In this document: positions 30,045 through 40,769 of the stretch, one piece after another
Layout: each line of letters starts with the position of its first letter
Position numbering within the stretch: position 1 is the first letter of the stretch
Assembly: GCA_933822405.4 (NCBI GenBank)
Contig: CAKOGP040002158.1
Coordinates: forward strand, 124,001-188,000
Reading direction: 5' to 3'
Source: Cylindrotheca closterium
Taxonomy: Eukaryota; Bacillariophyta; Bacillariophyceae; Bacillariales; Bacillariaceae
DNA length: 64,000 nucleotides
Made by a program: the position numbers and the translations under genes
Notes under the pieces: generated by a model
Told to the model about the DNA's origin: nothing
Database searches by the model: none
The model's input: the letters and a program-made list of their open reading frames with translations, nothing else

Positions 30045-30596
30045 TCAACACGCCCTTCTTGTCGTTACCATTCGTGTTTGCACTGCTGATTTCACCAAAG
30101 GACCCCTGTGTGATCGTCCAATTTGGTGTCTTATAGCAGGCTCCGACCATATGCTTATCACTTCTTCTTCGAGGTCTTTGCCTCTCTGAGATGCATCAGA
30201 TTGATTCCGCTTTGTCTCTTCAAAATACACGTCGGCAATCAAATCATGGTCGATGGTCTTTGATTCTTGTCGTTGCATTGATTGCTCGTCCAAAACGGCA
30301 GAGAGCGCTCCAGCCTTTCGGCGTTTGACAATGTCATTGCGGACATGGTGTGAAAGACCATAGGTGCAGCCCAGTTCGGTCTCTCCACAGTTCTTACTGG
30401 AATGTCGCATGGCCTGGACAACCAAACTTGCATGTCGACGAATGTCCTTCATTTCTTGCCGTGTGTACCAAGTGTCACTCGTGTTGTTCTTGTGTAGTTC
30501 TGACAATGGGACGGAAGTGCTGATGTTTTCCGAAAACGTTATCTTCTTGGTTCTCACTAAGGAAGGTCTTTGTGGGCATGTCGTAGAGGGAGGCAT
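30045..30596 (-). CDS. Small hypothetical protein of the WY-x-x-x-E-L/M family
   Basis: 183 residues from ATG 30596 (MPPSTTCPQRPSLVRTKKI). Paralogue of the gene at 28957-29409: ITFSENISTSVPLSEL, then DTWYTRQEMKDIRRHASLVV, CTYGLSHHV, KRRKAGALSAVLDEQ and HDLIADVYFEETKRNQS align in the same order. Same strand and 636 bases apart, so a tandem duplication is likely. The C-terminal extension beyond the shared part is basic. Function unknown. Confidence 0.7.
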   Translation of the reverse strand: MPPSTTCPQRPSLVRTKKITFSENISTSVPLSELHKNNTSDTWYTRQEMKDIRRHASLVVQAMRHSSKNCGETELGCTYGLSHHVRNDIVKRRKAGALSAVLDEQSMQRQESKTIDHDLIADVYFEETKRNQSDASQRGKDLEEEVISIWSEPAIRHQIGRSHRGPLVKSAVQTRMVTTRRAC

Positions 30597-31437
30597 GGTT
30601 GCAGGAGTGGTTTCTCGATGGATTGAAAAAAGTGAGAATTTGTATGAAGAGTTCTTGTTTCTGACATTATTTCTTGTGATCATCAAGGTTCGACATCTCC
30701 GTGGGACTTTAAAAACGTTAAAAAACAATCAGTTTGTCCGCTCCCCATTTGATAATTACCAAGAAAAATGATAATCGTAAACTTGTTAAGAACGCAGGTA
30801 ATTGACAGTCTGGCTGACACATTTTCAATAATTGCTTGGAAATTGATAACTCGTTCGCCCAACGAAATGCTGCATGGGATCTATATATAACACAAATGAT
30901 ACCAGGCATATGCAAGAGAGGATTCGACCTTGGTGGAAAACATTCTAAGTACAGGTAAATGAAACACACATGTGCTCTTGGTTTGATGTGTACGGGAACA
31001 GGTACCGGTAAATAACACACACATGTGCTCTTGGTTTGGCGCTCCTATTCACAACGTCGAAGCGTTGGTGATCAGTTGGATCCGCTCAAGATCAAATTTT
31101 AGCAGATGTGGTCGTTTGCCTTGCAATCAATGTTTCGTTGAATCTTCCCATCGTCGATCAATTTGATGTCCGTAGCCCCTCCTACGTTGCCTAATCAGAA
31201 TCAATGACTCCCAGATCAGCAGATGCAGTTTGCCCTCGCTCCTGTCAATGCTTTGTCGAAACATCTCATTGCAGTTCAATGAGGTTTTCGGAGTCGTCCA
31301 CTATAATCATCAGATCTTCCCGGCGCAAAGGGGAGATGATTCCTCAATGCTGGTAAAATAGGATTAAAAAAATGGGTGTTGGCAGGTTAATTCTACAGTG
31401 TTACGACTGCTGCTGCTGCTGCGCAGGTACTGGATCT
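30597..31437. other. Intergenic region with short direct repeats
   Basis: About 840 bases. The sequence CACATGTGCTCTTGGTTTG occurs near 30967-30985 and again at 31020-31038, and a TACCGGTA palindrome lies between the copies (31003-31010). A second weak duplication (AGCAGATG...GTTTGCC) is seen near 31100 and 31220. No gene recognised. Confidence 0.55.
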
Positions 31438-34400
31438 CTAGACGCGTTTGACCTTTGCTGCCTTCTTTGCTTTCGCCTCTTCTTCAGCATCCTTCTTGGC
31501 CTTGGCATCCTTCTGGTCCTTGATGGAACGAATCTCCGGAATCATGGTTCCAATAAGTCCTTGACCTCCGAGATGAGTCACATTTGGCTCTTCGGCAGGT
31601 GGAACGTACTTTTTGGAGTATGAATTGTAGAGCGGCAGATCAATGAACCGTTCACACTTGATAACAGGGACACGTTCCACAAACTCGCCAAATAGGATTT
31701 CCTTCACAGACTTTTGCTTGACTGCCTCCTCGGTCCGGATTCGTGCGACTTGAGCATTCTTTTCAGCGGACTCCTTGAGATTCTTGTAGTATTCGGTCAA
31801 CTTCTTTGCTTCTTCTTCTTCGGTGGCCTCCTTCAACTTGCTGTAGTAAAAGACATCCACAAGCTTCATGTGAGGGCCAAACACAAGCCAAGCGACGAGG
31901 CGTCCAGTCCAGCGAAGGATAAAGCTCCATGGAAGGACGTAGAAAACAAGTCCAATGACAATACTTGCCGCCGTCAAAAAGGCAGCATAGTACTGTTCGT
32001 CCCAAAGATAAATGTTTCGAACAATGCGAAGGTAGTAACAGATAGTGTACAAGAGTTGTTGAATGGGATACAGAATACTCTTGAAAGGAGACGCATAATC
32101 GGCAAGACTTGATTTCTTGGTGGAGATATCAGTCTCCCCAACTTGATCCAACTCGGCTGTCTCCTTCTGATGCTCCGCCCAGAGCTTGTTGTTCTCCTCA
32201 TAGCGCTTCAAGGCTGCTTCCTCTGCCTTTCGGACTCGTTCTGCCATATATTCTTCATACTCGACGGCTTCCGCCTTTTGGAAGTCCGCCGGAATGATTT
32301 CGGGTCCAGCAGCTTTGTCCAAGGCCATCATCATGAGGATGCGCGCAAACGGAGTTGTTCGGTTCCAGGCATTTGGTGCATTATTTCGCCAGTTTTGAAT
32401 GGCGAGAAGCAACCAAGCATTTCCGAACCAAAAGTAAGAAAACCAAAGAGTAGGGCGTTCGACAAAAGTGATTGCGGCGTAGAATGCAATCATTGAGTGG
32501 AGGGGGATCTTGAATTTTCCAAATAGCGGCACCTGGCCCCGCCAGAGCAAAAGTGAAATAATGGCATCTGTGATGTAATAGGTGACACTCTTGTACGACG
32601 TCAGTTCCGCAATGTGCATTGTCAAAGTACCAATACCATAGGACACCATATCAGTCTTTCCTTCAACCACAAGTTGTGCCATGGCCAAATGTCTTGGATT
32701 CTGAAAGTTGATGAATTGCTCGACTGGAGGCTTAAGATTCGCCATGACAACTTGCTTGGGGCTTCCGTACTCGACTCTCACTCGCAATGTAACGGTTCCC
32801 TGCGGTAGTCGCTCGGGTGTGACGGCATCTTCATACAAGTGGTAGCTCATAACATATTCGGTATCCGGTCGAAGATGTGAAATTGGAACTGTCACTCGCC
32901 CAATCAAATCGTTATGGCCCATCTTGTCAAAATCAAATATTCCCACCCGCAAATCACTACTGGGATGTTCCATGCTGAACATGAAAGCACGTCGTGACCA
33001 GGGCATCCATTTGGGAGACAAACAATCATCAATGACGTCGGTTTTGCCAAAGGCATCTTCAAATACGACGAGCGCAAACGAATCAGTCTTGCCAATTGTA
33101 TCCATATTTGGAAGTCCATCGCATCCAAGTATTTCGACGTACAAGCGGCCGGTAATCCCCGAGCCAAGGTACAGCCATTCCCGAGAAGGTTTCAGAGCTT
33201 CGTCTTCAATCTCCTTTTCGGAAAGGTATTTGGTGATGGCGGAACGCTTTGGATCTGGTTCTGGTCGAACAAGGAACTATTGTTGCAAACGAAATTGTTA
33301 GTTGGCCTTGAATAGCAATTTAGCCAGCCAACCCAACACTCAACGGCCGAAAATAATCTCTTACCTTTTCGACACCGGCATCAGGGCCAGACCTTTCCTT
33401 AATGGACAACCTTGGTGGTAATAAACTTGAGATCCCACCCTTGGTATGAAAGATGAATTCATTATTTTGACGACAACCCAAAAAGTCTCCCCTTCGTTCC
33501 TTGGCAAACTTCATGAATTTCTTGTCATAGGAAGTAGCTTCCCGACACCGAATGGTAATGTAACCATAATCATCTTCTGCTCGTTTGGACACCAATGGAT
33601 TGAATTGATTAATGGCTCCCGCCCCAGCCCTGACCCCACTGACCAATGCACCACCACCAGCCTTGACTCCATTAAATACAGCGCCACCTTTCTTTTGCAC
33701 AGCCGAGCTCATGGGTTTGGTGGCCGTCTTGGCAAACTTTCCCACTCCCGTGTTGCCCAATCCTTTGACTCCCTTGCCGACCAATCCCACCGCACTCCCA
33801 CCAACTTGACCCACACCACCCACCATGGCACCACCGACGGATCCAAGCGCACCCGCGGCAGACCCAAAGAGTGCTCCCGGATTCAATTTGGATCGATCGG
33901 GTGGTAGCAACTTGAGAAGCATGCGTTCCCCTTTGTTTTCGAGAATATCCTTGGGTGGAACAGTGACTTGTCCCAACTCTTCTCCGCCCAAAGGATCCCA
34001 ATCACGAATCTTGAAGGAAAGTCCCTTTTCTTGTTTCTCAAATTGTTCTTTACTGATATCCAACAAAAATACACCTCCATTGCCAACCGTATAAATTGGA
34101 TTTTGGCTGCCGAAACAGTAACAGAAAAGTTAGTCATCTCATCATACCGATATTCGCATCGACCACACATGCCACAAATTTCAATCATTTACAAATATAC
34201 AACATATAAACGTACTTGTTCGCCACCGAGTCCGTTCGATGGACTTCATGTTCACCATCAAAGACCATGACGAATGGATCCACCGACATGTCAATTCCAA
34301 TTCCTGGTCGTAAATTTTTGCAACTAACCACTTCCACCAACAAGGTAGTATCGGTAGGACCCTCTCGCTTCTTCTTTTGGGCACCTAGCATGGGTGGAAG

Positions 34401-35762
34401 CGAAATGGGAGGTTTCTTGACCATGCTGAGCAAACCCTTTTTCAAATTGTCTCGTTCCTGTTCGGTAATTTCTTGTGTCTTCAAGGTAATGAATCCAGCA
34501 TCTTCCAATTTGCCCGGCGGCGAAGTCAAATGATATTCTTTGGTTTGGCACAAATACAAATCTTCGGGTGGGATTTGGACCGTTCCCAAATTGTCATTGC
34601 CACCGACGCCCCGATCCCAATCCTTGACCTTGATGCCAATTCCGTGGAACCCAAACAGTTCGGAAATGGAACAATCAATGACAAAGGTATTGCGTTGCTT
34701 GAGTGTAAATTTGGGATTCAAGGTTTTGTGCATGATTTCCGTCCTGTGAATATAATTGGGACCGAGCTTGACTTTTACATATGGGTCCGAGGAACCATCC
34801 TTGTCGGAACCCAACAATTGACGACACGACACAATCTCGACCAAGAGTATCTTCTCGTCCATGTCGACAAAGTCCAATCCGGAGACACCCGTTTTGGATT
34901 CCTATCAGAGAAAAAGAGTGTGTGAGATGAATGCAATAATACACAGTTCCATACTATCAAAATAATAATAATAATAACAATAACAATAGTACCAATAGTA
35001 CCAATAGTACCAATAATAACAAAAGTAACAACACAATAAAGCGGTACGTACCACAGCTCTGGGACTCTTGATTTTGCTGCGAACTTTTTTAATGACATTG
35101 GATCGATCCTTGATTTCATCCTTGTCGCCCAAGGTTGCCTCTCTGACTCGAATAGTAATAAATCCAGCCTTGTCGCCAGGTCGAAAGAGTTTGGAAAAGG
35201 TGGGAGGATGCAATTCAAATTCCATTTCTTGTCCCGTGGCGCCGTACAACTGATCGGCCGAGACTTTGGCCACACCAATGTCGTCATTACTAAAGGAAAA
35301 GGCGTTGTTGCCATGATTTTTGACGACCAATTCAATGCCCTTTTTGGCATAGACATCGCTGGGCATGCTCCTTAGAATGTAAGTATTCTTGTGTTTGGGC
35401 AGGAAGCAAGGATTCAAGGTTTTTTCGATGCAGGACGTCTTGTGCTTGTCAATTTTGCCCAATCGAATCTTCACATAGGGATCGGAAAAACCTGATTTGC
35501 TGCAAGGAATCAAATTGCGACAGGAAACAATTTCAATCAAGAGCTCCTTGTTGTAGCTTGGAACTCTACCCAAAGCACTACCGGTAGAAGTGCCATGCGA
35601 CTTTACCGAAGTCAAAGAGGTGACCGTAATGGGGGGTCCTCTTCTTCCTCCGACGGGAGCGGAAGCGATGGAAAGATCATCCAAAGATGCTGATGCTGAT
35701 GCTGATGTTGATGCAGGATGAGACTCTTGCCGAACCGCACGAGGAGGGTTATTGGGTGGCAT
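31438..35762 (-). CDS. MCTP-like protein: four C2 domains and a C-terminal membrane (phosphoribosyltransferase-C-like) region
   Basis: Four predicted exons on the minus strand, 35762-35052, 34901-34216, 34106-33365 and 33276-31438, sum to 3978 nt (1325 residues). C2 domains begin at about residue 72 (LLIEIVSCRNLIPCSKSGFS), 253 (ILLVEIVSCRQLLGSDKDGS), 425 (TTLLVEVVSCKNLRPG) and 755 (LYVEILGCDGLPNMD). The SDPYVK pattern, with Asp residues in the top loops, suits Ca2+/phospholipid binding. A Gly/Ala/Val-rich stretch (AAGALGSVGGAMVGGVGQVG) is inserted within the third C2. The C-terminal part has hydrophobic segments (FLTAASIVIGLVFYVLPWSF) and a Lys/Ala/Glu-rich tail, like plant MCTPs that tether ER to plasma membrane. 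Intron 1 carries AATAGTACC repeats. A tethering or membrane-trafficking role is inferred from the family. Confidence 0.8.
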
Positions 35763-35850
35763 GCTTCTTGCTACTGCCTGGATAAATGAGTGGCAATACA
35801 GTATGCGCTACCGGTACCAGGTACTGTACGATGTATTATTCAATACGGGT

Positions 35851-35876
35851 ATGCTATGCTATGCTATGCTATGCTA
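35851..35876. repeat. (ATGCT)n pentanucleotide microsatellite
   Basis: Five uninterrupted ATGCT units, with a mutated unit following, about 90 bases upstream of the MCTP-like start codon. Confidence 0.95.
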
Positions 35877-36242
35877 TTCTATGATTTGAAAACCCCCTCC
35901 CACAAAAGCGTTCGGATTCGGATACATACCGGTACTATATCTTGTTGCGCCGCGTGTGTTTCTGCGGTTTTGAGTGGGTTGCGTAGAATCCTACGAATAC
36001 CGCAACCATTCGCTTCTCCTCGGAGGAATATTCAATATGTGACACTTGGAAGACCTGTGATTGGATGAGCTTCGATCTTTCAATTAGGGTCGCAAGATTG
36101 ATTCAAACCTGAGGAGAATAATGTTCCCATTGCAGCACGCTACGTGATGGGATTTGATGGTGATCCTATTGTGACGCAACGCAACGCAACACTGAAACTC
36201 TCTCCTTGTTCAGATTACAACTTTACGTGTACAGTCCCCCTC

Positions 36243-36278
36243 TACCGGTACTAACTAGTACCGGTACTTATACCGGTA
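36243..36278. promoter_or_regulatory. Cluster of three TACCGGTA palindromes in 36 bases
   Basis: Copies at 36243, 36259 and 36271, roughly 12-16 bases apart. Candidate protein-binding array; function not shown by sequence. Confidence 0.35.
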
Positions 36279-37028
36279 TTACTCTTGAAATGGGCTAGTC
36301 CGAATACAAGATATTTGAAGATTGGCATACCGATATAGGATTTATATAAACCAAATACAAGAGCTGTATTTTCATTCATAGTACTAGGCTCCTGCCTCCT
36401 GTTGCAATCATGATCTGTCCCTCAGCACGCAACAGCATTATTGTTGTGGTGATTGATTTTTCGTGAAACAAAACCCTCGCTGCTTTGATCTGTGAAAAGA
36501 TGAAAGTAGCAATCTCTTGCTTATTGGGTGGTCAGAGAAGGAGATTGTACCGGTACACTGTACGTGTACCGGCGTTATTGTTTCATTCTTCATTTGCCCC
36601 CACAATCGCAACGGATCCTTGGCGGAACGCCAGCAGCACCTCCTGCATTTCGCAAAGTTCTTGACTGTCACTACTCTCGGCGGCGTTGTGAGTTGTGAAC
36701 CTCTCTCGCACGCACACGCCGATACGAACAAAAGAGGCGTTTTCACCATTCATTAGAGATGATCAGCACATCTAACGTCTATAGTCCCGCATCCAAGATT
36801 GGTGCGAAATATTTTCTGGTACTATTCACAAAGCGCGCCTTTATCCGATTGGGTATTGGTCCTAACAAATTTTGAAAAGATGGTCGCACGACATTTTGGC
36901 GAGATCTGGAGAATAGAGCGCGCGTGTACACCCGTTTTGCCGTTTGGGTGAGTGTGCGTGTCTCACGTTCTGCACAAAACTACCGTACAACGCATCCAAT
37001 TGGGGCAGTTCACACCCAAAATCCAACC

Positions 37029-38507
37029 ATGCTAACATCATCACCTTCCAGGTTGATGCTACCATCGCAATACGATGACGAGTCATCTAGGAACTCAAGA
37101 CAAATTACACAGCTGGGGTTCTTGGTAATGCTCATGGTATTGCATACCTTTTCTGGAGGTGTCGATACTACGAATTTCGCCTTTCTGAAGAATTATAATT
37201 CTCAACGTGATCAACGTAGTACTCGGCCAAGATCGCTTCGGTTCATCCAAAGTCAAAGCGATATTGTGGCGAATTCATCCAATGCTACAGCAACTACGAC
37301 TAGACCAGCAGCTGTAGTCACCAATCATGTCATGTATACCAACTTCTCCTCCTCCTCCTCCACCACCACCTCTTCGAATACGACGACCACCACCACCACG
37401 TCTTCCTCCTCCTCCTGTATCCTTCAACCCAACAATCCCATGACCAAGGTGACCCATCCAATTCCAGATCCACCACCAGTTGTAGAGGAAGGCATAGAAG
37501 AAGTTTTTTGCCGCATGCATGAAAATATCCAACGACATTTTCCCCATGCGATGCAGCAGCTGTATCGATGCTATTCTATGTGGAGGGACTACCCAAAAGC
37601 CAAACCTTACCTCACTGTTCCAGATTCGGATTGGCAACAATGGCTATATCGTCACCCATTCCTCAATGGACTGATGGCAGTCTTTCATAAACAAATGCAC
37701 ATGTCCACAATTGTCGAAGAAGATTACTCTCTTCAAATGCTTCAGGCGTATGAAAACTCCAATGTGACTATATTTCAAACCGTAGTAGGAAGTGACTACA
37801 GCATACGGCACGTGAGATTTTTGCAAGACATTGTGCAAAAGGAGCTGCAACTTGATGATGGGGGTAATGAGAAGAGTCGAGATTCGTGTAGTAGTGGTAC
37901 TGGTAGCCAAAAGAAGCCTCGCATTGGAATTCTCAACCGCTCACACCGACACAATCGATCGATTATCAATGCCAATGAGATTGCGACAGCTATTCAACGA
38001 TTCTCTCGGAATGATACAGTCAAAGTCAAATATTTTGAAGGGTCCTACTTTGAGGAGCAAGTTGCCTTCTTTCAGTCGGTGGACATTGTACTGTCGCCGC
38101 ATGGGGCTCAATTGGCGGGGCTTGCCTTGATGAATGCTCCCTGTGGTCATGTGGTGGAACTCTTTCCAAAGGTAAGGCGAAGCATTGTATCAATTTTGAA
38201 ATATGATTCATCGCAGTTTGGAATTATTGGCGTTCTGATACTCACCAATGTTGATTTTTTTACTACAACGAAACAGGGCTACAGTGTTCCGAACTTTTTT
38301 GGGTCGCTATCAGTGGAAAGCGAAAAGAACCATTCGTATATATACATGTCTGCAAATTCGTCACGTTTCGACCAAGCCAAGACTCGTAAGCAACGAGCGA
38401 AAGCCAGGGAAACTAATTTTTGTCCCTCGGTCGACATGTTGACCGATTCAATCCGCAGGGTAGCTGACGAATGGCGACAGTGCTGCGAGGAGTCGAACCG
38501 AACCTGA
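37029..38507 (+). CDS. GT61/DUF563-type glycosyltransferase, type II Golgi-like
   Basis: ATG 37029 opens a short basic/polar N-terminus and a hydrophobic segment (LGFLVMLMVLHTFSGGVDTT), a type II Golgi anchor. A Thr/Ser stem follows (CTC/ACC repeats at 37347-37420). The catalytic region has the family pattern: PRIGILNRSHRHNRSIINAN, VKVKYFEGSYFEEQVAFFQS and DIVLSPHGAQLAGLALMNAP, then HVVELFP. In this family such enzymes transfer sugars (xylose, arabinose, GlcNAc) to glycans or proteins. A GT-AG intron probably spans 38172-38276; it is 105 nt (divisible by 3) without a stop, so both spliced (457 residues) and unspliced (492 residues) forms would be in frame. Splicing joins LFPK to GYSVPNFFG, which fits the family better. 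A decayed copy lies at 40770-41760. Confidence 0.8.
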   Translation: MLTSSPSRLMLPSQYDDESSRNSRQITQLGFLVMLMVLHTFSGGVDTTNFAFLKNYNSQRDQRSTRPRSLRFIQSQSDIVANSSNATATTTRPAAVVTNHVMYTNFSSSSSTTTSSNTTTTTTTSSSSSCILQPNNPMTKVTHPIPDPPPVVEEGIEEVFCRMHENIQRHFPHAMQQLYRCYSMWRDYPKAKPYLTVPDSDWQQWLYRHPFLNGLMAVFHKQMHMSTIVEEDYSLQMLQAYENSNVTIFQTVVGSDYSIRHVRFLQDIVQKELQLDDGGNEKSRDSCSSGTGSQKKPRIGILNRSHRHNRSIINANEIATAIQRFSRNDTVKVKYFEGSYFEEQVAFFQSVDIVLSPHGAQLAGLALMNAPCGHVVELFPKVRRSIVSILKYDSSQFGIIGVLILTNVDFFTTTKQGYSVPNFFGSLSVESEKNHSYIYMSANSSRFDQAKTRKQRAKARETNFCPSVDMLTDSIRRVADEWRQCCEESNRT

Positions 38508-39194
38508 TGGCTGGTAAGCGCGTGGGACTGACAATAAGGATAGAATGAGTGATTCAGCACTTGGATGTGATTTTTCATTGCCAGAAAGGGCAAAACTCAA
38601 GCAAAATGTGAACTGAGCTATCGAGACCGGCGATGATCCTCCCTGGATAAAAGATTGTTTTCGTTGTTAGTGTCAACGATAAATATGTAATCTTTGGCTT
38701 GCTTGCTTTGTGCAGTCAGAAGTCACCAGCACTGGCCAGCCAATGGAATCAATTGAAGGTTACTTGTACTTCATCGAATATATAAAATGCAAAATATCAA
38801 CAAGGGGCAACTTACCATGTGCTTTGTCTCATATGGCTGCCATCCGCCCGGTCCGGGTATTTTTCCCATACCGGTAGAAATCCCCCTTTTCTGTTCCCTA
38901 TCTGCACGTTTTTTAGTTCGCAAAGTCATTCTGGAAGCTGGAAATAGATCTACAGTACAGTACGGTCATTTTTCCGCTTTGATGTCGCACGTACAAACAC
39001 TACCTACAAAATCTTAGTCTCTTTTTCGATCAGAAAAGCTACCAGATACCGTCAACCGATCAATGCAATCACGTACTTTACTGCGTAGGGATCTACCACG
39101 AGCTTCGGCGGCACTGCAAGTGCGTATCTTGGCACAAAATTCTGCTTCCTGAGGATATCACTCTTATAAATTGAAAGATTGATTGATTTACATC
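38508..39194. other. Intergenic region
   Basis: About 690 bases between two + strand genes; one TACCGGTA at 38869-38876. No gene is visible. Confidence 0.4.
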
Positions 39195-40061
39195 ATGAAG
39201 TTTGTTGTATCCATTGTTGTCGCCCTCCTTTCTCTCTCCGCTGTCGACGCTCAGGGCGTTCGTGGCAGAAAGGATCACGGAGAGAAACATGCCCGTGCTG
39301 AAGTAGGCAGAGCCGATCCTCGTGCTGGTGGCGAGGAGCAGGACATCCGAGCGAATGATCGTTCCAAGGCTCGATACGGAGAAGATCAAGGAGCGAAGCA
39401 TACTCGTGCCCGTGCCAAAGTAGGCCGAGCTAAGGAAACCCATTCCGATCCTCGTGCTGGTGGCGAGAAGGACCCCCGAGCAGATGATCGTCACAAGGCT
39501 CGTCACAGAGAAGATCAAGGAGAGAAGCATGCTCGTGCCAAAGTAGGCAGAGCCAAGGAAACCCATTCCGATCCCCGAGCTTATTATCCTTCAGGAGACT
39601 ACTACAACTCCGCAGACTACTATAATTCCGCAGACTACGATCACGGAGCTCATTATCCTTCTGCAGACTACAACTCCGCAGACTACTACAACTCCGCAGA
39701 CTACTACAATTCCGCAGACTACGATCACGGAGCTCATTATCCTTCTGCAGACTACAACTCCGCAGACTACTTCAATTCCGCAGACTACGATCACGGAGCT
39801 CATTATCCTTCTGCAGATTACAACTCCGCAGACTACTTCAATTCCGCAGACTACTACAACTCCGAAGACTACTACAACTCCGAAGACTACGACTACGGAG
39901 CTCATTATCCTTCTGCAGATTACAACTCCGCAGACTACTTCAATTCCGCAGACTACTACAACTCCGAAGACTACTACAACTCCGAAGACTACGACTACGG
40001 AGCTCATTATCCTTCTGGAGACTACCACAACTCCGCATACTTCGATTACGAAACTCCTTGA
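39195..40061 (+). CDS. Secreted Tyr/Asn/Ser/Asp-rich repeat protein
   Basis: Intronless, 288 residues. Signal peptide MKFVVSIVVALLSLSAVDA. The first half is strongly charged and contains repeated blocks DPRAGGE...DDR(H/S)KAR and EDQG(E/A)KHARAKVGRAKET. From about residue 131 the protein is built almost only of Tyr, Ser, Asp, Asn, Ala, Pro, His and Gly in units such as HYPSADYNSADYYNSADY, several copies at two levels: a 5-6-residue ADY(Y/F)NS unit and a longer DHGAHYPS-containing unit. It resembles structural extracellular proteins such as adhesive mucilage or wall-associated proteins, where Tyr may be cross-linked; this is inference. No family is recognised. Its 3' flank is duplicated near 41930-42080. 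Confidence 0.8.
   Translation: MKFVVSIVVALLSLSAVDAQGVRGRKDHGEKHARAEVGRADPRAGGEEQDIRANDRSKARYGEDQGAKHTRARAKVGRAKETHSDPRAGGEKDPRADDRHKARHREDQGEKHARAKVGRAKETHSDPRAYYPSGDYYNSADYYNSADYDHGAHYPSADYNSADYYNSADYYNSADYDHGAHYPSADYNSADYFNSADYDHGAHYPSADYNSADYFNSADYYNSEDYYNSEDYDYGAHYPSADYNSADYFNSADYYNSEDYYNSEDYDYGAHYPSGDYHNSAYFDYETP
39590..40040 (+). repeat. In-frame DNA repeats encoding ADY(Y/F)NS units
   Basis: TCCGCAGACTACTACAA-like units of about 18 bases are nested in longer units that start with GAGCTCATTATCCTTCTG (seen at about 39646, 39730, 39796, 39898 and 40000). Copies are nearly identical at DNA level, implying recent expansion. Confidence 0.9.
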
Positions 40062-40769
40062 ATCCAAAGATTTGGATTACTACATACATACATATTATTA
40101 CTCAATGCAAGTAGTAGTTATAATATATGATGTATAATAACTACAGAGCAATCTAAAAAATAAAAATAAATAATACATGTGAAGTCTTTCAAAAGCGGCA
40201 TCGATGATTCGCTTGGCGATACCACAGCTCAAGTTGATAATTGGAGACACAAATCAGCCTTATTCTGTGTATGTGTACGAGATGCTCCATATAGTTTGTT
40301 TTCTCTTTCGAATCTACCATAATGAAACGTGTGTTGACGACTGCGTCTCATATTTTCGAGCTTGTGCATCACTTGTCTGTAAAGAATCTACATTCCATTC
40401 ATGCTTTCGGTGTCTCGTCACTTCTTTCGCTTGGTTCTTTGACACTTTCCCTGAATCTTTTTAGGGTTAAAAGTCGCCACTTGTTTTCTTTTGGTGTAAT
40501 AGGTAGAAACAGTCATTTTCAGCATGTTCAACAAATGAATCAATCCATAATCTACGAATGCTAATGACAGCAATATTCCTGGCGCTAGTGATGGAATTCG
40601 AACTTGAACTTGCGAAATTGGACGCATATTTAGACTGAACAGAGGATGAACACATACATGGTGATTGGTGACGGGTGAAATTGGAAAAAGAAACCAGGAG
40701 GTTGAGAAGTTGATCGCGCGGGTACTTTTATAATATACCTATTGCCATGTGGGTGCTTCATTGTGTTCT
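40062..40769. other. Intergenic region after the Tyr-rich gene
   Basis: About 700 bases. The first about 150 bases match the stretch at 41930-42080. No gene is recognised in the remainder. Confidence 0.5.

Larger units (their letters stand above)
35763..37028. other. Divergent intergenic region with clustered TACCGGTA palindromes
   Basis: About 1.27 kb between the MCTP-like gene (-) and the GT61 gene (+). TACCGGTA occurs at 35809-35816, 35927-35934, 36243-36250, 36259-36266, 36271-36278 and 36548-36555. An (ATGCT)n repeat is listed separately. Open frames at 36438-36756 look like noise. Confidence 0.6.

Noticed and set aside
36438..36756. Two overlapping open frames on opposite strands
   Set aside because: No recognisable motif, compositionally unbiased noise within a promoter-like region containing TACCGGTA sites.
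39591..40067. Val-rich repetitive frame on the minus strand
   Set aside because: Mirror of the Tyr-rich repeats of the + strand gene; there is no independent start or signal context.
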